Below are positions 30,904 through 40,646 of a stretch of DNA of 64,000 nucleotides, in pieces. The first letter of the stretch is position 1. Each line of letters opens with the position of its first letter. The position numbers and the translations under genes were made by a program. The notes below the pieces were generated by a model. It was not told where the DNA came from. It searched no databases and saw only the letters and a program-made list of their open reading frames with translations. Source of the stretch: Silicimonas algicola (lineage in GTDB: Bacteria; Pseudomonadota; Alphaproteobacteria; Rhodobacterales; Rhodobacteraceae); the NCBI RefSeq assembly GCF_003148765.1, contig NZ_QGGV01000003.1, forward strand, positions 28,057-92,056, given 5' to 3'.

Positions 30904-31920
30904 TTGGGGCAGGGCGCGTACATCGTCGCGCCCGCCGGCCCCGTCCTGACCGAGGACGAGGTCGCCTTCTTCCGCGACGCCGACCCGTTCGGGTTCATCC
31001 TTTTCGCGCGGAACGCCGAGACGCCCGAGCAGCTTCGCCGCCTCTGCACCTCGCTGCGCGAGGCCGTGGGGCGCGAGGCGCCGATCCTGATCGACCAGGA
31101 GGGCGGCCGGGTCCAGCGCCTCCGCGCACCGCACTGGCGCGAGTGGATGCCGCCGCTCGATCAGGTTGCCGCCCTCACGCCGCATGAGAGTGCGGCCTTC
31201 CGGGCGATGCACCTGCGGGGCCTGATGATCGGGGCCGAACTGCGCGCACAGGGCATCGACGCCAACTGCGCGCCCTCCGCAGACATCGCCTGGCCCGAGA
31301 CGCATCCCTTCCTTCGCAACCGCTGCTATGGCACCGACGCCGCGACCGTCACCGCCATGGCGCGTGCCTGTGCGACGGGACTTCTCGAGGCGGGAGTGTT
31401 GCCGGTGCTTAAGCATGCCCCGGGACACGGGCGCGCGACGCTGGACAGCCACCTCGCATTGCCGCGGATCGACGTGCCGCTCGCCGAATTGCGGGACACG
31501 GATTTTGCCCCGTTCCGCGCTCTGGCCGACCTGCCCATGGCCATGACAGCGCACATCGTCCTGCCGGAAATCGACGCCGAGACGCCCGTGACGCTGTCGC
31601 CCGCAGGCGTCCGCTTCCTGCGCGAGGACCTGGGGTTGCAGAACTTCCTGATGACCGACGACATCTCGATGCAGGCTCTTTCGGGCGACATCGCCGAGCG
31701 TGCCGCCCGCGCCATCGCGGCGGGATGCGACGCCGTCCTGCATTGCAACGGCGATCTGTCCGAAATGCGGGTGATCGCCGAAACAGTGGGTGCGATGGAC
31801 GGGGCTTCCCAACATCGCGCAGATATAGCGCTTACTTGCCGGGCAGGCCTACCAGATATTGACATTTCGGCTCTCGAAGCCGAGTTTGGCGCCCTGATGC
31901 AGGGACGTGCCCATGCCTGA
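30904..31920 (+). CDS. nagZ: Beta-N-acetylhexosaminidase of peptidoglycan recycling
   Basis: Glycoside hydrolase family 3 enzyme (338 residues) that removes N-acetylglucosamine from anhydro-muropeptides in the cytoplasm. The catalytic loop KHAPGHGRATLDSHLALPRI with the His/Asp dyad and the nucleophile segment LMTDDISMQAL are present, as is LIDQEGGRVQRLRAPHW. The only start consistent with the family N-terminus is a TTG at 30904, with AGGAA four bases upstream; it lies just after the SPOR gene stop. The 3' end overlaps scpA by eight bases. Confidence 0.9.
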   Translation: MGQGAYIVAPAGPVLTEDEVAFFRDADPFGFILFARNAETPEQLRRLCTSLREAVGREAPILIDQEGGRVQRLRAPHWREWMPPLDQVAALTPHESAAFRAMHLRGLMIGAELRAQGIDANCAPSADIAWPETHPFLRNRCYGTDAATVTAMARACATGLLEAGVLPVLKHAPGHGRATLDSHLALPRIDVPLAELRDTDFAPFRALADLPMAMTAHIVLPEIDAETPVTLSPAGVRFLREDLGLQNFLMTDDISMQALSGDIAERAARAIAAGCDAVLHCNGDLSEMRVIAETVGAMDGASQHRADIALTCRAGLPDIDISALEAEFGALMQGRAHA

Positions 31921-32695
31921 TGGCGACATGGATTTCTCGGATGTTGGGGACCGGCTTGCCGCCGAGGCCCTGATCGTCGACGTGGATGGGTTCGAGGGGC
32001 CTCTCGACCTTCTCCTGATGCTGTCGCGCACGCAGAAGGTCGATCTCCGCAAGATCAGCGTCCTTGCCCTGGCCGAGCAGTACCTGTCCTTCGTCCAGCG
32101 CGCCAAGACGTTGCGGATCGAACTGGCGGCCGATTATCTCGTGATGGCGGCCTGGCTCGCGTTTCTCAAGTCGCGGCTGCTGCTGCCTCCCGACCCGTCG
32201 GACGAGGGACCCTCGGGCGAAGAGCTGGCAGCGCACCTGGCCTTCCAGCTTGAACGCCTCGCCGCCATGCGCGACCGCGCCGCGCAGCTCATGGCGCGCG
32301 ACCAGAAGGGCCGCGACTTCTTCGTGCGCGGCCTGCCCGAGGACGTGACACGCGTGCGCCGCGTCCGCTATACCGCGACGCTTCTCGACCTGATGCAGGG
32401 CTATGCCCGGATCCGCACCAAGGACGAGTTCCGGCCCTACGTCATGGACCGCGACAATGTCTTCACGCTGGAGCAGGCGCTGGAGCGGATGCGCGGCCTG
32501 ATCGGCTATGCGGGCGAATGGACCGACCTTCTGTCCTACCTTCCCGAGGGTTGGGAGAGCGATCCGCAGCGGCGGCGCTCGGCCACGGCGTCGCACTTTG
32601 CGGCCTCGCTCGAACTGGTCAAGACCGGTGCGATCCGCATCCGTCAGTCCGACACCTTCGCGCCGATCCAGATCCGGGCGGTCGCCCGTGCCTGA
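31913..32695 (+). CDS. scpA: Segregation and condensation protein A
   Basis: Kleisin subunit of the SMC-ScpAB condensin that compacts and segregates chromosomes, 260 residues. Family signatures are VDGFEGPLDLLLMLSRTQKV near the N-terminus and EDVTRVRRVRYTATLLDLM in the middle. The ATG at 31913 is favoured because AGGGA lies seven bases upstream; a GTG two codons earlier (31907) is possible. It overlaps nagZ by eight bases and scpB by eight bases, so the three are translated as a coupled unit. Confidence 0.93.
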   Translation: MPDGDMDFSDVGDRLAAEALIVDVDGFEGPLDLLLMLSRTQKVDLRKISVLALAEQYLSFVQRAKTLRIELAADYLVMAAWLAFLKSRLLLPPDPSDEGPSGEELAAHLAFQLERLAAMRDRAAQLMARDQKGRDFFVRGLPEDVTRVRRVRYTATLLDLMQGYARIRTKDEFRPYVMDRDNVFTLEQALERMRGLIGYAGEWTDLLSYLPEGWESDPQRRRSATASHFAASLELVKTGAIRIRQSDTFAPIQIRAVARA

Positions 32696-33356
32696 GACCG
32701 GCCCCGAGGCCGCCGACGACCGGCCCCCGCGCGAGAGCCTTTTCGAGGCGCCGCCCGAGGCCGAGCAGGAGCGGATGGTCGAGGCGATCCTCTTTGCGAC
32801 GGTCGAACCGATCGGGGTCGCCGACCTGAACACGCGCCTGCCGCACGGTTGCGACGCCGCGGCGACGGTTGAACGGTTGCGGAAGCGCTATGAGGGGCGG
32901 GGCGTTTCAGTGGTCAAGGTGGGCGACGCCTGGGCCATGCGCACCGCGCCGGACCTGGGCTTCCTGATGCAGAAGGAGACGGTCGAGACGCGCAAGCTTT
33001 CGCGCGCGGCCGTCGAGACGCTGGCGATCATCGCCTATCACCAGCCGGTGACGCGGGCCGAGATCGAGGAGATCCGGGGCGTCAGCGTCAGCCGGGGCAC
33101 GGTCGACCAGTTGCTGGAGCTCGAGTGGATCCGTTTCGGGCGGCGCAAGATGACACCCGGACGCCCGGTGACCTATGTCGTAACGCAGGAATTCCTGGAC
33201 CACTTCGGGCTTGAAAGCGCGCGCGACCTGCCCGGGCTGAAGGAATTGCGTGCCGCAGGCCTCCTGGAGAACCGTCCGCCGCCCGGTGACGCGCTGCAGG
33301 GCGACGACGGCGAGGACGACCAGGACCAGACCGACATGTTCGAGGACGAGGCATGA
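32688..33356 (+). CDS. scpB: Segregation and condensation protein B
   Basis: Winged-helix partner of ScpA in the SMC complex, 222 residues. Recognised by EQERMVEAILFATVEPIGV, by SRAAVETLAIIAYHQPVTRA and by the second winged helix with GVSVSRGTVDQLLELEWIR. The start is a GTG at 32688 that overlaps the scpA stop by eight bases. The ~55 C-terminal residues are acidic and low in complexity (DDGEDDQDQTDMFEDEA). The scpA-scpB order is conserved across bacteria, so the assignment is firm. Confidence 0.93.
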   Translation: MPETGPEAADDRPPRESLFEAPPEAEQERMVEAILFATVEPIGVADLNTRLPHGCDAAATVERLRKRYEGRGVSVVKVGDAWAMRTAPDLGFLMQKETVETRKLSRAAVETLAIIAYHQPVTRAEIEEIRGVSVSRGTVDQLLELEWIRFGRRKMTPGRPVTYVVTQEFLDHFGLESARDLPGLKELRAAGLLENRPPPGDALQGDDGEDDQDQTDMFEDEA

Positions 33357-33360
33357 GCAG

Positions 33361-33513
33361 ATGAACGCGAACAGGCTGATCAACATGGCGATCAACATGG
33401 TCTTCCGTCACGGGATGCGCTGGCTGAACAAGGGCCAGAAGGTCGATCCGCGCGTGAAGAAGACGCAGCAGACCATGAAGGCGATGCGGAAGATCAACCG
33501 GCTGATGAAGTGA
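33361..33513 (+). CDS. Small basic conserved-type protein
   Basis: A 50-residue, strongly basic protein (MNANRLINMAINMVFRHG, then many Lys and Arg) starting five bases after the scpB stop, with GAGG upstream. The first half is an amphipathic helix; the second half reads like a nucleic-acid- or membrane-associated basic tail. A small gene in this position next to scpB is familiar from related bacteria, but no function is known to me. It overlaps the next gene by four bases, which supports that it is really translated. Confidence 0.7.
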   Translation: MNANRLINMAINMVFRHGMRWLNKGQKVDPRVKKTQQTMKAMRKINRLMK

Positions 33514-34052
33514 GCCTGCGCATCCGGCGTCTCGTGTCGGTGGACGAAGTGCACGGGCTGACGCCGCACCTGGCGGACTACGTCCGCTTCGTTTGCGACG
33601 ACCTCGTTCGCGCCGGCGCGCCGCGATTCCAGCCAGACGGCCTTCTGTCGAAGACCCTCGCTCACCTGCAAGACGTGGTGCCGCCGCGTGGCTATGCTTT
33701 CGTGGCCGAGGATGACGGGGATGCTGTCCTCGGCATGGTCTTCCTGCGTCCGTCAGGGGCAGGCGCAATGGAGATCAAGCGCCTCTACGTTCCGCCCGCG
33801 GGTCGCGGCATGGGCGTCGGTCGGGCTCTGGTGATGGCGGCCGTGGCAGCCGCGCAGGAGGCGGGAGCAGCGGTCGTCCGGCTCGATTCAACGCGCAACC
33901 TGACGCCCGCTCTCGACCTCTACCGCAAGCTCGGCTTCGTCGAGAGGGACGCCTTTCCCGAAAGCGACCTTGCAGGCGATCCCGTCCTGGGCCCCTGGGC
34001 GATCTACATGGAGTTGCCCCTCAGCCCTCAGGGCCAGAGCATCCAGAGATAG
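33510..34052 (+). CDS. GNAT family N-acetyltransferase
   Basis: A 180-residue acetyl-CoA-dependent acyltransferase of unknown substrate. Motif A is clear in [20 protein letters not shown], with the pyrophosphate-binding RGMGVGR, and motif B in [14 protein letters not shown]. It starts at a GTG that overlaps the stop of the small gene before it by four bases, so it belongs to the nagZ-scpA-scpB transcript. Its 3' end overlaps that of the convergent antiporter gene by 25 bases. Confidence 0.87.
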   Translation: MSLRIRRLVSVDEVHGLTPHLADYVRFVCDDLVRAGAPRFQPDGLLSKTLAHLQDVVPPRGYAFVAEDDGDAVLGMVFLRPSGAGAMEIKRLYVPPAGRGMGVGRALVMAAVAAAQEAGAAVVRLDSTRNLTPALDLYRKLGFVERDAFPESDLAGDPVLGPWAIYMELPLSPQGQSIQR

Positions 34053-34942
34053 ACGACGTAGAGCGCGAGGAAGGCCAGGCCCTCGGTTCGCGTGACGCGA
34101 AGACCCGTTCGGCAGACGACCAGAAGAGCCACCGTCGCCGCAAGAAGGATGCCGCCGTCGCGGACCGACATGTCGGCCGGCACGGTGATCGGCGTAATCA
34201 GCGCGGTCAAACCGAGGATACCGAGGATGTTGAAGATGTTCGAGCCGATGACGTTGCCGAGTGCAATGTCGCCCTCGCCCTTGCGTGCCGCGATCACCGA
34301 GGTGACGAGTTCGGGCAAGGAGGTGCCGACCGCGACGATGGTCAGCCCGATCACCGCCTCGGACACACCCGCCGCTTCGGCCAGCGCCACCGCGCCCTGC
34401 ACGAGAAGCATGGCCCCCCCGATCATGCCGACGAGGCCTCCGGCGAGGTAGGCCGCCGAACGCCCCGCGCCGACCATCGCCGTCTCCTCTTCTGCCTCGG
34501 GCCGGGGCGAGGTGCGGATGACATAGGTGAGGTAGGCGATCAGGCCAGCGAAGAGGACGAACCCGGCAAGCCGACTCGCCTCGCCCAGAAAGAGGATGGC
34601 GACAGCGGCGAGGGTGGCCGCGATCAGCACCACGGAATCGCGCTTGAGCGCCGACCGGTCGACAATGATCGGCATCATCACCGCAGCGAGGCCGAGGATC
34701 AGGAGGATGTTGGCGATGTTCGACCCGACGACGTTTCCGACAGCGATGCCGGGAGCATCCTCGAGGGCTGCGACGAGGCTCGTCGCCAGTTCCGGCGCCG
34801 AGGTGCCGAAGCCAACCACGGTCACGCCGATCACGAGGGGAGAGAGACGCAGGCGGCGCGCCAGTGCCACGGCGCCCCGGACCAGAAGCTCGCCGCCGAC
34901 GACGAGGACAACAAAACCGACAAGGATGAGGACAATGTTCAA
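34028..34942 (-). CDS. Calcium/sodium antiporter family protein (CaCA, YrbG-like)
   Basis: A polytopic exchanger of about 304 residues with ten predicted helices and the two inverted alpha-repeats of the CaCA superfamily: [19 protein letters not shown] with [16 protein letters not shown], and [19 protein letters not shown] with [16 protein letters not shown]. These repeats carry the Glu and Asn/Ser cation ligands. The start is uncertain: a TTG at 34942 has AGGTG six bases upstream and gives the family-like [20 protein letters not shown] codons at 34954 and 34966 also fit the frame. Ion specificity is inferred from the family only. Confidence 0.88.
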   Translation of the reverse strand: MNIVLILVGFVVLVVGGELLVRGAVALARRLRLSPLVIGVTVVGFGTSAPELATSLVAALEDAPGIAVGNVVGSNIANILLILGLAAVMMPIIVDRSALKRDSVVLIAATLAAVAILFLGEASRLAGFVLFAGLIAYLTYVIRTSPRPEAEEETAMVGAGRSAAYLAGGLVGMIGGAMLLVQGAVALAEAAGVSEAVIGLTIVAVGTSLPELVTSVIAARKGEGDIALGNVIGSNIFNILGILGLTALITPITVPADMSVRDGGILLAATVALLVVCRTGLRVTRTEGLAFLALYVVYLWMLWP

Positions 34943-35047
34943 GAGGCACCTGTGCACGAGCGGCACGGGCGCCGCGTGAGAGACATTGTGGCGGAGACGC
35001 TTGGCGTCAAGGTCGGTCGTGGGTTCGGGAAAAATGAAACTGGGCGC

Positions 35048-36127
35048 TCAGTTCCTAAGCGCGCGGAAATGCTTCGACAGCTTCAGCCCCTGGCCCTGGT
35101 AGTTGGACGCGATCTCGCGGCCGTAGAGCGTCTCGGGCATGGCGGCCATTGACTCGTAGACCAGCCGTCCCACGATCTGGCCGTGTTCCAGGACGAAGGG
35201 CGCTTCGTGGCACCGGACTTCCAGCACCCCGCGCGAGCCCGAACCGCCCGCCTCGGCCCATCCGAAGCCCGGATCGAAGAACCCGGCGTAGTGGACACGG
35301 AACTCGCCCACCATCGCGACATAGGGCGCCATCTCGGCGGCGTGGGTGGGCGGGATCGTCACCGCCTCGCGGCTGACGAGGATGTAGAAAGCGCCGGGGT
35401 CGAGGATGATACGGCCGTCGCGGGTATGAACCTCTTCCCAGAAATCCGAGGGTTCGTAGTGGCCGATACGGTCAAGGTCGATCAGCCCTGTGTGCGGCTT
35501 GGCGCGATAGCCGACGAGGCTGCCCTTTGCGGGCCGCAGGTCGACCGAAAAACCGAGCCCGTCGTCGATCACTGCCTCGCCGTCGACAAGACCGACCCTG
35601 CCGTGAAGGGCCGCCAGCGACACGTCGTCCAACTCGGCATGACCCTCGCGGAACCGGATCTGGTTCAGGCGCATTCCGGGCCGAACGAGAACCGAGAACG
35701 AGCGGGGACAGATCTCGGCGTAGAGCGGACCCTCGTAACCCAAGGGGATGCGGTCGAACTCGGTGCCGCCATCGGTGATGCAGCGGGTAAGGAGGTCGAG
35801 ACGCCCTGTGGAACTCTTGGCGTTCGCCACGGCGCTGACCTGCGGCGGCAGCTTCAGCCGCTCCATCAGCGGGACGACGTAGACGCAGCCTTTCTCGAGC
35901 ACCGCGCCGTGTGTCAGGTCGATCCGGTGCATCTCGAAGTCGGACAGGCGGTCGGCGACGGTCGCATCTCCCGTCAGGAACGAGGCGCGGACGCGGAAGG
36001 CCACGCGCCCAAGGCGAAGGTCGAGAGAGGCGGGCTGGACCTGCGCTTCGTCGACATCGCGTTCCGCCGCGACGGCGCCCTCGGCGACAAGCCGACGGAG
36101 ACGGGTGTCGGGAAGAACGCCGGTCAT
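35048..36127 (-). CDS. dcd: 2'-deoxycytidine 5'-triphosphate deaminase, duplicated-domain form
   Basis: A 359-residue dCTP deaminase that makes dUTP for thymidylate synthesis. It is about twice the length of the E. coli enzyme, and the trimeric dUTPase-like fold appears twice. The catalytic-type segment is SSTGRLDLLTRCITDGGTEF with PLYAEICPRSFSVLVRPGMR after it in the first half. The second half contains EVRCHEAPFVLEHGQIVGRL and the C-terminal YGREIASNYQGQGLKLSKHF. This long form is common in alphaproteobacteria. It stands next to tRNA-Pro on the minus strand. Confidence 0.92.
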   Translation of the reverse strand: MTGVLPDTRLRRLVAEGAVAAERDVDEAQVQPASLDLRLGRVAFRVRASFLTGDATVADRLSDFEMHRIDLTHGAVLEKGCVYVVPLMERLKLPPQVSAVANAKSSTGRLDLLTRCITDGGTEFDRIPLGYEGPLYAEICPRSFSVLVRPGMRLNQIRFREGHAELDDVSLAALHGRVGLVDGEAVIDDGLGFSVDLRPAKGSLVGYRAKPHTGLIDLDRIGHYEPSDFWEEVHTRDGRIILDPGAFYILVSREAVTIPPTHAAEMAPYVAMVGEFRVHYAGFFDPGFGWAEAGGSGSRGVLEVRCHEAPFVLEHGQIVGRLVYESMAAMPETLYGREIASNYQGQGLKLSKHFRALRN

Positions 36128-36179
36128 GCCGCGCAGGCCACCCGTATGACGGGCCGCGGCGGTTGGTTCCGGTGTCGAT

Positions 36180-36257
36180 TGGTCGGGCTAGCAGGATTCG
36201 AACCTGCGACCTTCCGTCCCCCAGACGGACGCGCTAACCAGGCTGCGCCATAGCCCG
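36180..36257 (-). tRNA. tRNA-Pro (anticodon GGG)
   Basis: A complete cloverleaf on the minus strand. The acceptor stem CGGGCTA pairs with TAGCCCG, followed by A and an encoded CCA (plus-strand TGG at 36180-36182). The D-arm has GGCGCAGCCTGGTTAGCGC, the anticodon stem TCCGT/ACGGA encloses the loop CTGGGGG with anticodon GGG, and the T-arm has GCAGGTTCGAATCCTGC. It reads CCC (and CCU) proline codons. Confidence 0.95.
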
Positions 36258-36321
36258 ACAGGGCGCCTTCTGGCCGAAAATCGAACCGGGGGCAAGACCC
36301 AAGTCGGGCGCCGGACACGGT

Positions 36322-37065
36322 TCAGGACGCCCGGTCGAGAATGGCCCGAAGGCGTCCGGCGGCGGCGGCGAGATCGTCGCGGTAACGGGCAAGAACGGCG
36401 GGGTCCGCAAGCCGCAGGCGCAGTGCGGCCGAAGGGGCGGCGGCGAAGCTTTGGTCGTCGTCCTCGGGGTCCGCGTCCGGCACGTCGGGCGTAGGCGGTA
36501 TGGACCCACGCGGGGGGGCGGAAGCTTCGGGGGACGCGGCTTCGGCGGGCGTCTCGTCGGTGTCCGTATGCCCGTCGTCGGACGAGACGCTGGCATGAAC
36601 CTCGGGTTCGGACGTGGGAGCGCTTCGGTGCGAGAAGAGCGGGGCCGGTGCCGCGATCTCGTCGTCGAGGACCGGGTCCGGCGCGGCGCCGTGCGTCGAG
36701 CGGGCAGGTGCCGCGGGGGTCGCCGGGGAAGCGGGCGCGGGCCGCGCCTCGACCGAGATCACCTCGTCGTCCGCGTCGTCGACCATCCCGAAAAGCGGCG
36801 GCGAAAAGCCCGAGACGTGCTTGATCCCCTGTTCGCGGAACATCTTCTGCACGCCCCGGATCGTCATGCCCTGGTCGTGCAGCAGCGTCTTGACGCCGCC
36901 GATCACGCGCATGTCGGCGGGGCGGTAGTAGCGCCGCCCGCCCGCGCGTTTGACCGGTTTGATCTGGCTGAACCGCGACTCCCAGAACCGCAGGACGTGC
37001 GTGGGCACGTCGAGCCAGTCGGCGACCTCGGAGATCGTGCGGAAGGCGTCGCGGGACTTCTCCAC
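36322..37065 (-). CDS. MerR family transcriptional regulator
   Basis: A 247-residue regulator with an N-terminal MerR-type winged helix: [20 protein letters not shown] is the helix-turn-helix, then [14 protein letters not shown] is the wing. The remaining ~150 residues are Ala/Pro/Glu/Asp-rich and disordered-looking, with no effector domain recognised. It starts at a GTG six bases after the ihfA stop and probably shares its transcript. This MerR gene following ihfA is a standard arrangement in the plsX-fabH-ihfA region of alphaproteobacteria. Targets are unknown. Confidence 0.9.
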   Translation of the reverse strand: MEKSRDAFRTISEVADWLDVPTHVLRFWESRFSQIKPVKRAGGRRYYRPADMRVIGGVKTLLHDQGMTIRGVQKMFREQGIKHVSGFSPPLFGMVDDADDEVISVEARPAPASPATPAAPARSTHGAAPDPVLDDEIAAPAPLFSHRSAPTSEPEVHASVSSDDGHTDTDETPAEAASPEASAPPRGSIPPTPDVPDADPEDDDQSFAAAPSAALRLRLADPAVLARYRDDLAAAAGRLRAILDRAS

Positions 37066-37070
37066 CAGGA

Positions 37071-37373
37071 TCAGCCCTTATTGCCGGCGGCCACGCGCTC
37101 TTTCATCAGATGGGACGGACGGAAGGTCAGCACGCGACGCGGCAGGATCGGGACCTCCTCGCCGGTCTTGGGATTCCGTCCGACGCGGGCCGCCTTGTCA
37201 CGGATCGAGAAGGTGCCGAAGGACGAAATCTTGACCTGTTCGCTTTTCACGAGGGCGTCCGACATGTGCTGAAGGACGCTTTCGACAAGCTGCGCGGATT
37301 CGTTGCGGGAGAGCCCGACTTCGCGGAACACCGCGTCGCTCAGGTCCATCCGCGTCAAGGTCTTCTCGCTCAT
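37071..37373 (-). CDS. ihfA: Integration host factor subunit alpha
   Basis: A 100-residue DNA-bending protein of the HU/IHF family that acts as a heterodimer with IhfB in replication, recombination and transcription. The signature [20 protein letters not shown] and the beta-arm sequence [20 protein letters not shown] are present. The start is [13 protein letters not shown] at 37373. The gene lies 200 bases downstream of fabH and six bases upstream of the MerR gene. The gap before it may carry its own promoter. Confidence 0.95.
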   Translation of the reverse strand: MSEKTLTRMDLSDAVFREVGLSRNESAQLVESVLQHMSDALVKSEQVKISSFGTFSIRDKAARVGRNPKTGEEVPILPRRVLTFRPSHLMKERVAAGNKG

Positions 37374-37572
37374 TCGGTCCCCCCGGTGTTTGCAGGGCAG
37401 AATGAGCGCGAAGAAATTCCGAGTCAATAACAAGCGCTTGGAATGAGGCGCTCAATCGGGGCCTTAGCTTGGCGGGGGCGGGGTTCCGCGCAGGCCTGCC
37501 TGCTGCCCCTGTTGGTGACCCGCGTGGGCTTCCCGGAAGGTCCGCTCTACGCGTCCAACGTGCCGTCCAAGG

Positions 37573-38544
37573 TCACCACCGCAGCACCACCGACCCCCAG
37601 GCCAGTCCGCCCCCGATCGCTTCGGTGACGACGAGGTCGCCCCGCTTGATCTGGCCGCGCTCGACGCCGACCGACAGCGCCAGCGGGATGGACGCGGCCG
37701 AGGTATTGCCGTGGTCCTGCACGGTAACGACGACGCGGTCCATGCCGACGCCCATCTTATGCGCCGTCGACTTGATGATCCGCAGGTTTGCCTGGTGCGG
37801 CACAATCCAGTCGACGTCATCGCCGGTCAGCCCCAGTTTGCCGAGCGAGGTGTGGGCGGTCTGGGCCAGCTTCTCGACCGCGTGGCGGAAAACCTCCTTG
37901 CCCTGCATGCGGAGGAGGCCTGTCGTCTGGGTCGAGACGCCGCCGTCGACGTAGAGGATGTCGCGGTGGCGTCCGTCGGAATGGAGGTCGGTGGCGAGGA
38001 TGCCGCGGTCGTCGTTCGTCCCCTGTCCGTCTTCGGCCTCGAGAACGACGGCACCGGCGCCGTCGCCGAAGAGGACACAGGTGCCGCGATCCTCCCAGTC
38101 GAGAATGCGCGAGAAGGTCTCCGCGCCGATGACGACGACGCGCGTCGCTTGGCCGGACACGATCAGCGCGTTGGCCTGCGCCAGCGCGAAGACGAAGCCC
38201 GCGCAGACGGCCTGGATGTCGAAGGCAAAGCCGCCGGTCATGCCCAGACGGTCCTGCACCATCGTTGCGGCCGAGGGGAAGGTGAGGTCGGCGGTCGAGG
38301 TGGCGACGATCAGCGCGTCGACGTCGGTGGCGGCGATGCCTGCCATCTTCAGCGCCTTCTCGGCGGCCGAGGCGGCCATGCCCGAGGTGGTCTCGCCCTC
38401 GGCGGCGAAGTGGCGGCGTTCGATGCCGGTTCGCGAGACGATCCACTCATCGGTGGTGTCGATCTTGTCCTCGAACCAGGAATTCGGAACGACGCGGGCG
38501 GGCAGATGGTGCCCGACGCCTCGCACAACGGCGCGTAGTGTCAT
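37573..38544 (-). CDS. fabH: 3-oxoacyl-ACP synthase III
   Basis: Initiating condensing enzyme of fatty acid synthesis, 323 residues, joining acetyl-CoA to malonyl-ACP. The catalytic triad is visible: Cys in AVCAGFVFALAQA, His in WIVPHQANLRIIKS and Asn in HGNTSAASIPLAL. The N-terminus has the family motif TTDEWIVSRTGIERRHFA. Its ATG overlaps the plsX stop by four bases (ATGA), so the two enzymes of lipid synthesis are translationally coupled. Length and motifs are normal. Confidence 0.96.
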   Translation of the reverse strand: MTLRAVVRGVGHHLPARVVPNSWFEDKIDTTDEWIVSRTGIERRHFAAEGETTSGMAASAAEKALKMAGIAATDVDALIVATSTADLTFPSAATMVQDRLGMTGGFAFDIQAVCAGFVFALAQANALIVSGQATRVVVIGAETFSRILDWEDRGTCVLFGDGAGAVVLEAEDGQGTNDDRGILATDLHSDGRHRDILYVDGGVSTQTTGLLRMQGKEVFRHAVEKLAQTAHTSLGKLGLTGDDVDWIVPHQANLRIIKSTAHKMGVGMDRVVVTVQDHGNTSAASIPLALSVGVERGQIKRGDLVVTEAIGGGLAWGSVVLRW

Positions 38545-39659
38545 CTTGCCTGCTCGTCTGCGGCCGCTCGTGCGGTCTCGGTCGCGGCATCCTGCCCGTC
38601 GGTGTCGCCGGATGCAACCCGCGCCGCGAGACGTTCGGTGAAGCGTGACTCGGCAAGTTGGAAGGCAAGCTTGATCGCGGCCGACACGCCTGTGGCGTCG
38701 GCCGAGCCATGGCTTTTCACGACGGTGCCGTTGAGGCCGAGAAAGACACCGCCGTTGACGCGGCGGGGATCGATGCGCTTCGACAGGCGGCCGAGCGACG
38801 TTACGGCGAGGAGGGCCGCGATGCGGCTGAGCGGCGTGGCCCGGAAAGCGTCGCGCAAAAGGTCGCGGATCAGACGCGCCGTGCCCTCGCCGGTCTTCAG
38901 CGCCACGTTGCCGGTGAAGCCGTCGGTCACGATCACGTCGACGCGGTTCGAGGGGATGTCGCCGCCTTCGACGAAGCCCACGAAGTCGATCTTGGCCTCG
39001 TCGGCGGCCGCCGTGATCAGGTCGTGCGCTTCCTTCATCTCGGGCCGGCCCTTGTTTTCCTCCGTCCCCACATTCAGGAGCCCGACCCGTGGGCGCGAAA
39101 CGCCGAGACCATTCCGGGCATAGCTGCCGCCCATCCGCGCATACTGGAGAAGGTCCTTGGCGTCGGCGCGCACGTCCGCACCCACGTCGAGCATGACGTT
39201 GAAGCCGCCCGGATTGCGCGAGGGCCAGAGGCACGCGATGGCGGGGCGGTCAATGCCGGGCAGTTTCCTCAGCCGCAGCATGGACACCGCCATCAGCGCG
39301 CCGGTGTTTCCGCAGGACACCACGGCCTGCGCCTCTCCCGACTTCACCGCGTCGACGGCAGCCCACATCGAGGTGGACTTGCCGTTGCGCATGACATGGG
39401 AGGGCTTGTCGTCCATGCGGACGACATCGGGGGCATCGCGCACCTCGACCCGAGCGCCGAGCCGGCGCTTGTCGATCAGCGGCCTGATTTCCGATTCACG
39501 CCCGAAGACGAGAAAACGCACGGAGGGGTTTTTCTGGACGCTCTTGGCGATCCCGGCGACGATCGCCGTCGGGCCCAGGTCGCTGCCCATTGCGTCCACG
39601 GAAATGGTTATGGGCGTCGCGGCGCCGGAGGGTCGATCGGTCTGGTCCGTCATCGCCAC
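38541..39659 (-). CDS. plsX: Phosphate acyltransferase PlsX
   Basis: A 372-residue enzyme that makes acyl-phosphate from acyl-ACP, feeding glycerolipid synthesis. Recognised by TISVDAMGSDLGPTAIVAG at the N-terminus, by AVVSCGNTGALMAVSMLRL and by NVGTEENKGRPEMKEAHDL. The gene overlaps fabH by four bases and lies 16 bases after rpmF on the same strand, giving the conserved rpmF-plsX-fabH order. The ~30 C-terminal residues are Ala/Asp-rich and variable in relatives. Confidence 0.95.
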   Translation of the reverse strand: MAMTDQTDRPSGAATPITISVDAMGSDLGPTAIVAGIAKSVQKNPSVRFLVFGRESEIRPLIDKRRLGARVEVRDAPDVVRMDDKPSHVMRNGKSTSMWAAVDAVKSGEAQAVVSCGNTGALMAVSMLRLRKLPGIDRPAIACLWPSRNPGGFNVMLDVGADVRADAKDLLQYARMGGSYARNGLGVSRPRVGLLNVGTEENKGRPEMKEAHDLITAAADEAKIDFVGFVEGGDIPSNRVDVIVTDGFTGNVALKTGEGTARLIRDLLRDAFRATPLSRIAALLAVTSLGRLSKRIDPRRVNGGVFLGLNGTVVKSHGSADATGVSAAIKLAFQLAESRFTERLAARVASGDTDGQDAATETARAAADEQAR

Positions 39660-39675
39660 GGCGTCACGAGGACGC

Positions 39676-39882
39676 TCAGGCCGCGTCGTCGTCCAGGTCG
39701 ATCTCGTCGGCCTGCGCGATCACTTCGCGGTCATCATAATGGCCGCAGGCGCCGCAGACGTGGTGCGGACGCTTGAGTTCGCCGCAATTCGGGCACTCTC
39801 CGGGATTGCCCGCAGTCAGCGAGTCATGCGCGCGGCGCATGTTCCGGCGGGACGGGGTGACTTTGTTCTGCGGGACAGCCAT
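39676..39882 (-). CDS. rpmF: 50S ribosomal protein L32
   Basis: A 68-residue ribosomal protein starting [18 protein letters not shown], the invariant L32 opening. It is the zinc-binding form, with four Cys in [20 protein letters not shown]. It is located between the DUF177 gene (145 bases upstream) and plsX (16 bases downstream) on the minus strand. The start is set at the Met of MAVPQNK; an in-frame Met two codons earlier is not conserved. Confidence 0.97.
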   Translation of the reverse strand: MAVPQNKVTPSRRNMRRAHDSLTAGNPGECPNCGELKRPHHVCGACGHYDDREVIAQADEIDLDDDAA

Positions 39883-40027
39883 GTCCAATTCCTCGGTCTA
39901 GACGGAGGGGCCGTGCCCCGGTTTCTGAGGTCGAACCGGTCTTACGCCCCGGGGCGCACCATGTCCAACCCATTGTACGAATGAGGGCCGGAACATACTG
40001 CGATTCCTCAGGATGGCAAGCGGGTTT

Positions 40028-40567
40028 TCAGGCGTCCTTGTCTTCGTTTCCGGAGAGTCCGTCGCGCAGCGCCCTGAGTCCGGCGAAGGGCTTTGCATCC
40101 TCGTCCGTCATGGGGGCGCGACCGGGTTCGGTGACCGAGACCTCGACAGGCTCGACACCTTCCGCGCGGGGAAACAGGGGCAGGGCGAGCGCGAGGGCCT
40201 CGACCATCACCGCCTCGACATCGACGATCGAGGGCAGGGCCTCGGCGTTGTCGTCCTCGGGCATCTCGACCTCGTCGCCTTCCGGCTCGATCCAGTCCGA
40301 GAGGTAGCGGCGCGTCACCTCCTCGTCGATGCGGGTCGTGACGGGGGCGCCTGTCACCACGCAGGACTGAACGACCGTCGCGCCCAGGTCGGCCTCGAGC
40401 GTCACGTCGCGACCGCCTGAGGGCGCGAGGGTGCCGATGAAGCGCAGCTTCTTCAGACCCACGATCCCCAGTTCGGTGGCAAGGGCGTCACGCGCCGCGG
40501 CGTCGGGCTCGACGGCGAACGAGACGATGTCGCGGATCTTCGCGACCGGGAAGCGGCTTTCAGGCAT
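40028..40567 (-). CDS. yceD: DUF177 (YceD) family protein
   Basis: A 179-residue protein of the DUF177/YceD family, which accompanies rpmF in most bacteria and is linked to 23S rRNA and large-subunit maturation. VVQSCVVTGAPVTTRIDEEV is the recognisable core, although the usual paired Cys is reduced to one. An acidic segment follows (EPEGDEVEMPEDDNAE). The start MPESRFPVAKI at 40567 has AAGGAGAGG upstream; 48 further open codons upstream are not used. It is divergent from bamE. Confidence 0.88.
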   Translation of the reverse strand: MPESRFPVAKIRDIVSFAVEPDAAARDALATELGIVGLKKLRFIGTLAPSGGRDVTLEADLGATVVQSCVVTGAPVTTRIDEEVTRRYLSDWIEPEGDEVEMPEDDNAEALPSIVDVEAVMVEALALALPLFPRAEGVEPVEVSVTEPGRAPMTDEDAKPFAGLRALRDGLSGNEDKDA

Positions 40568-40646
40568 GAGCCTCTCCTTGATCAGCAGGCGCAGTCTGGA
40601 TATGCCGACTAGGCGGCAGCGGGCCGCGTGGCAAGGGGCGAGCGAC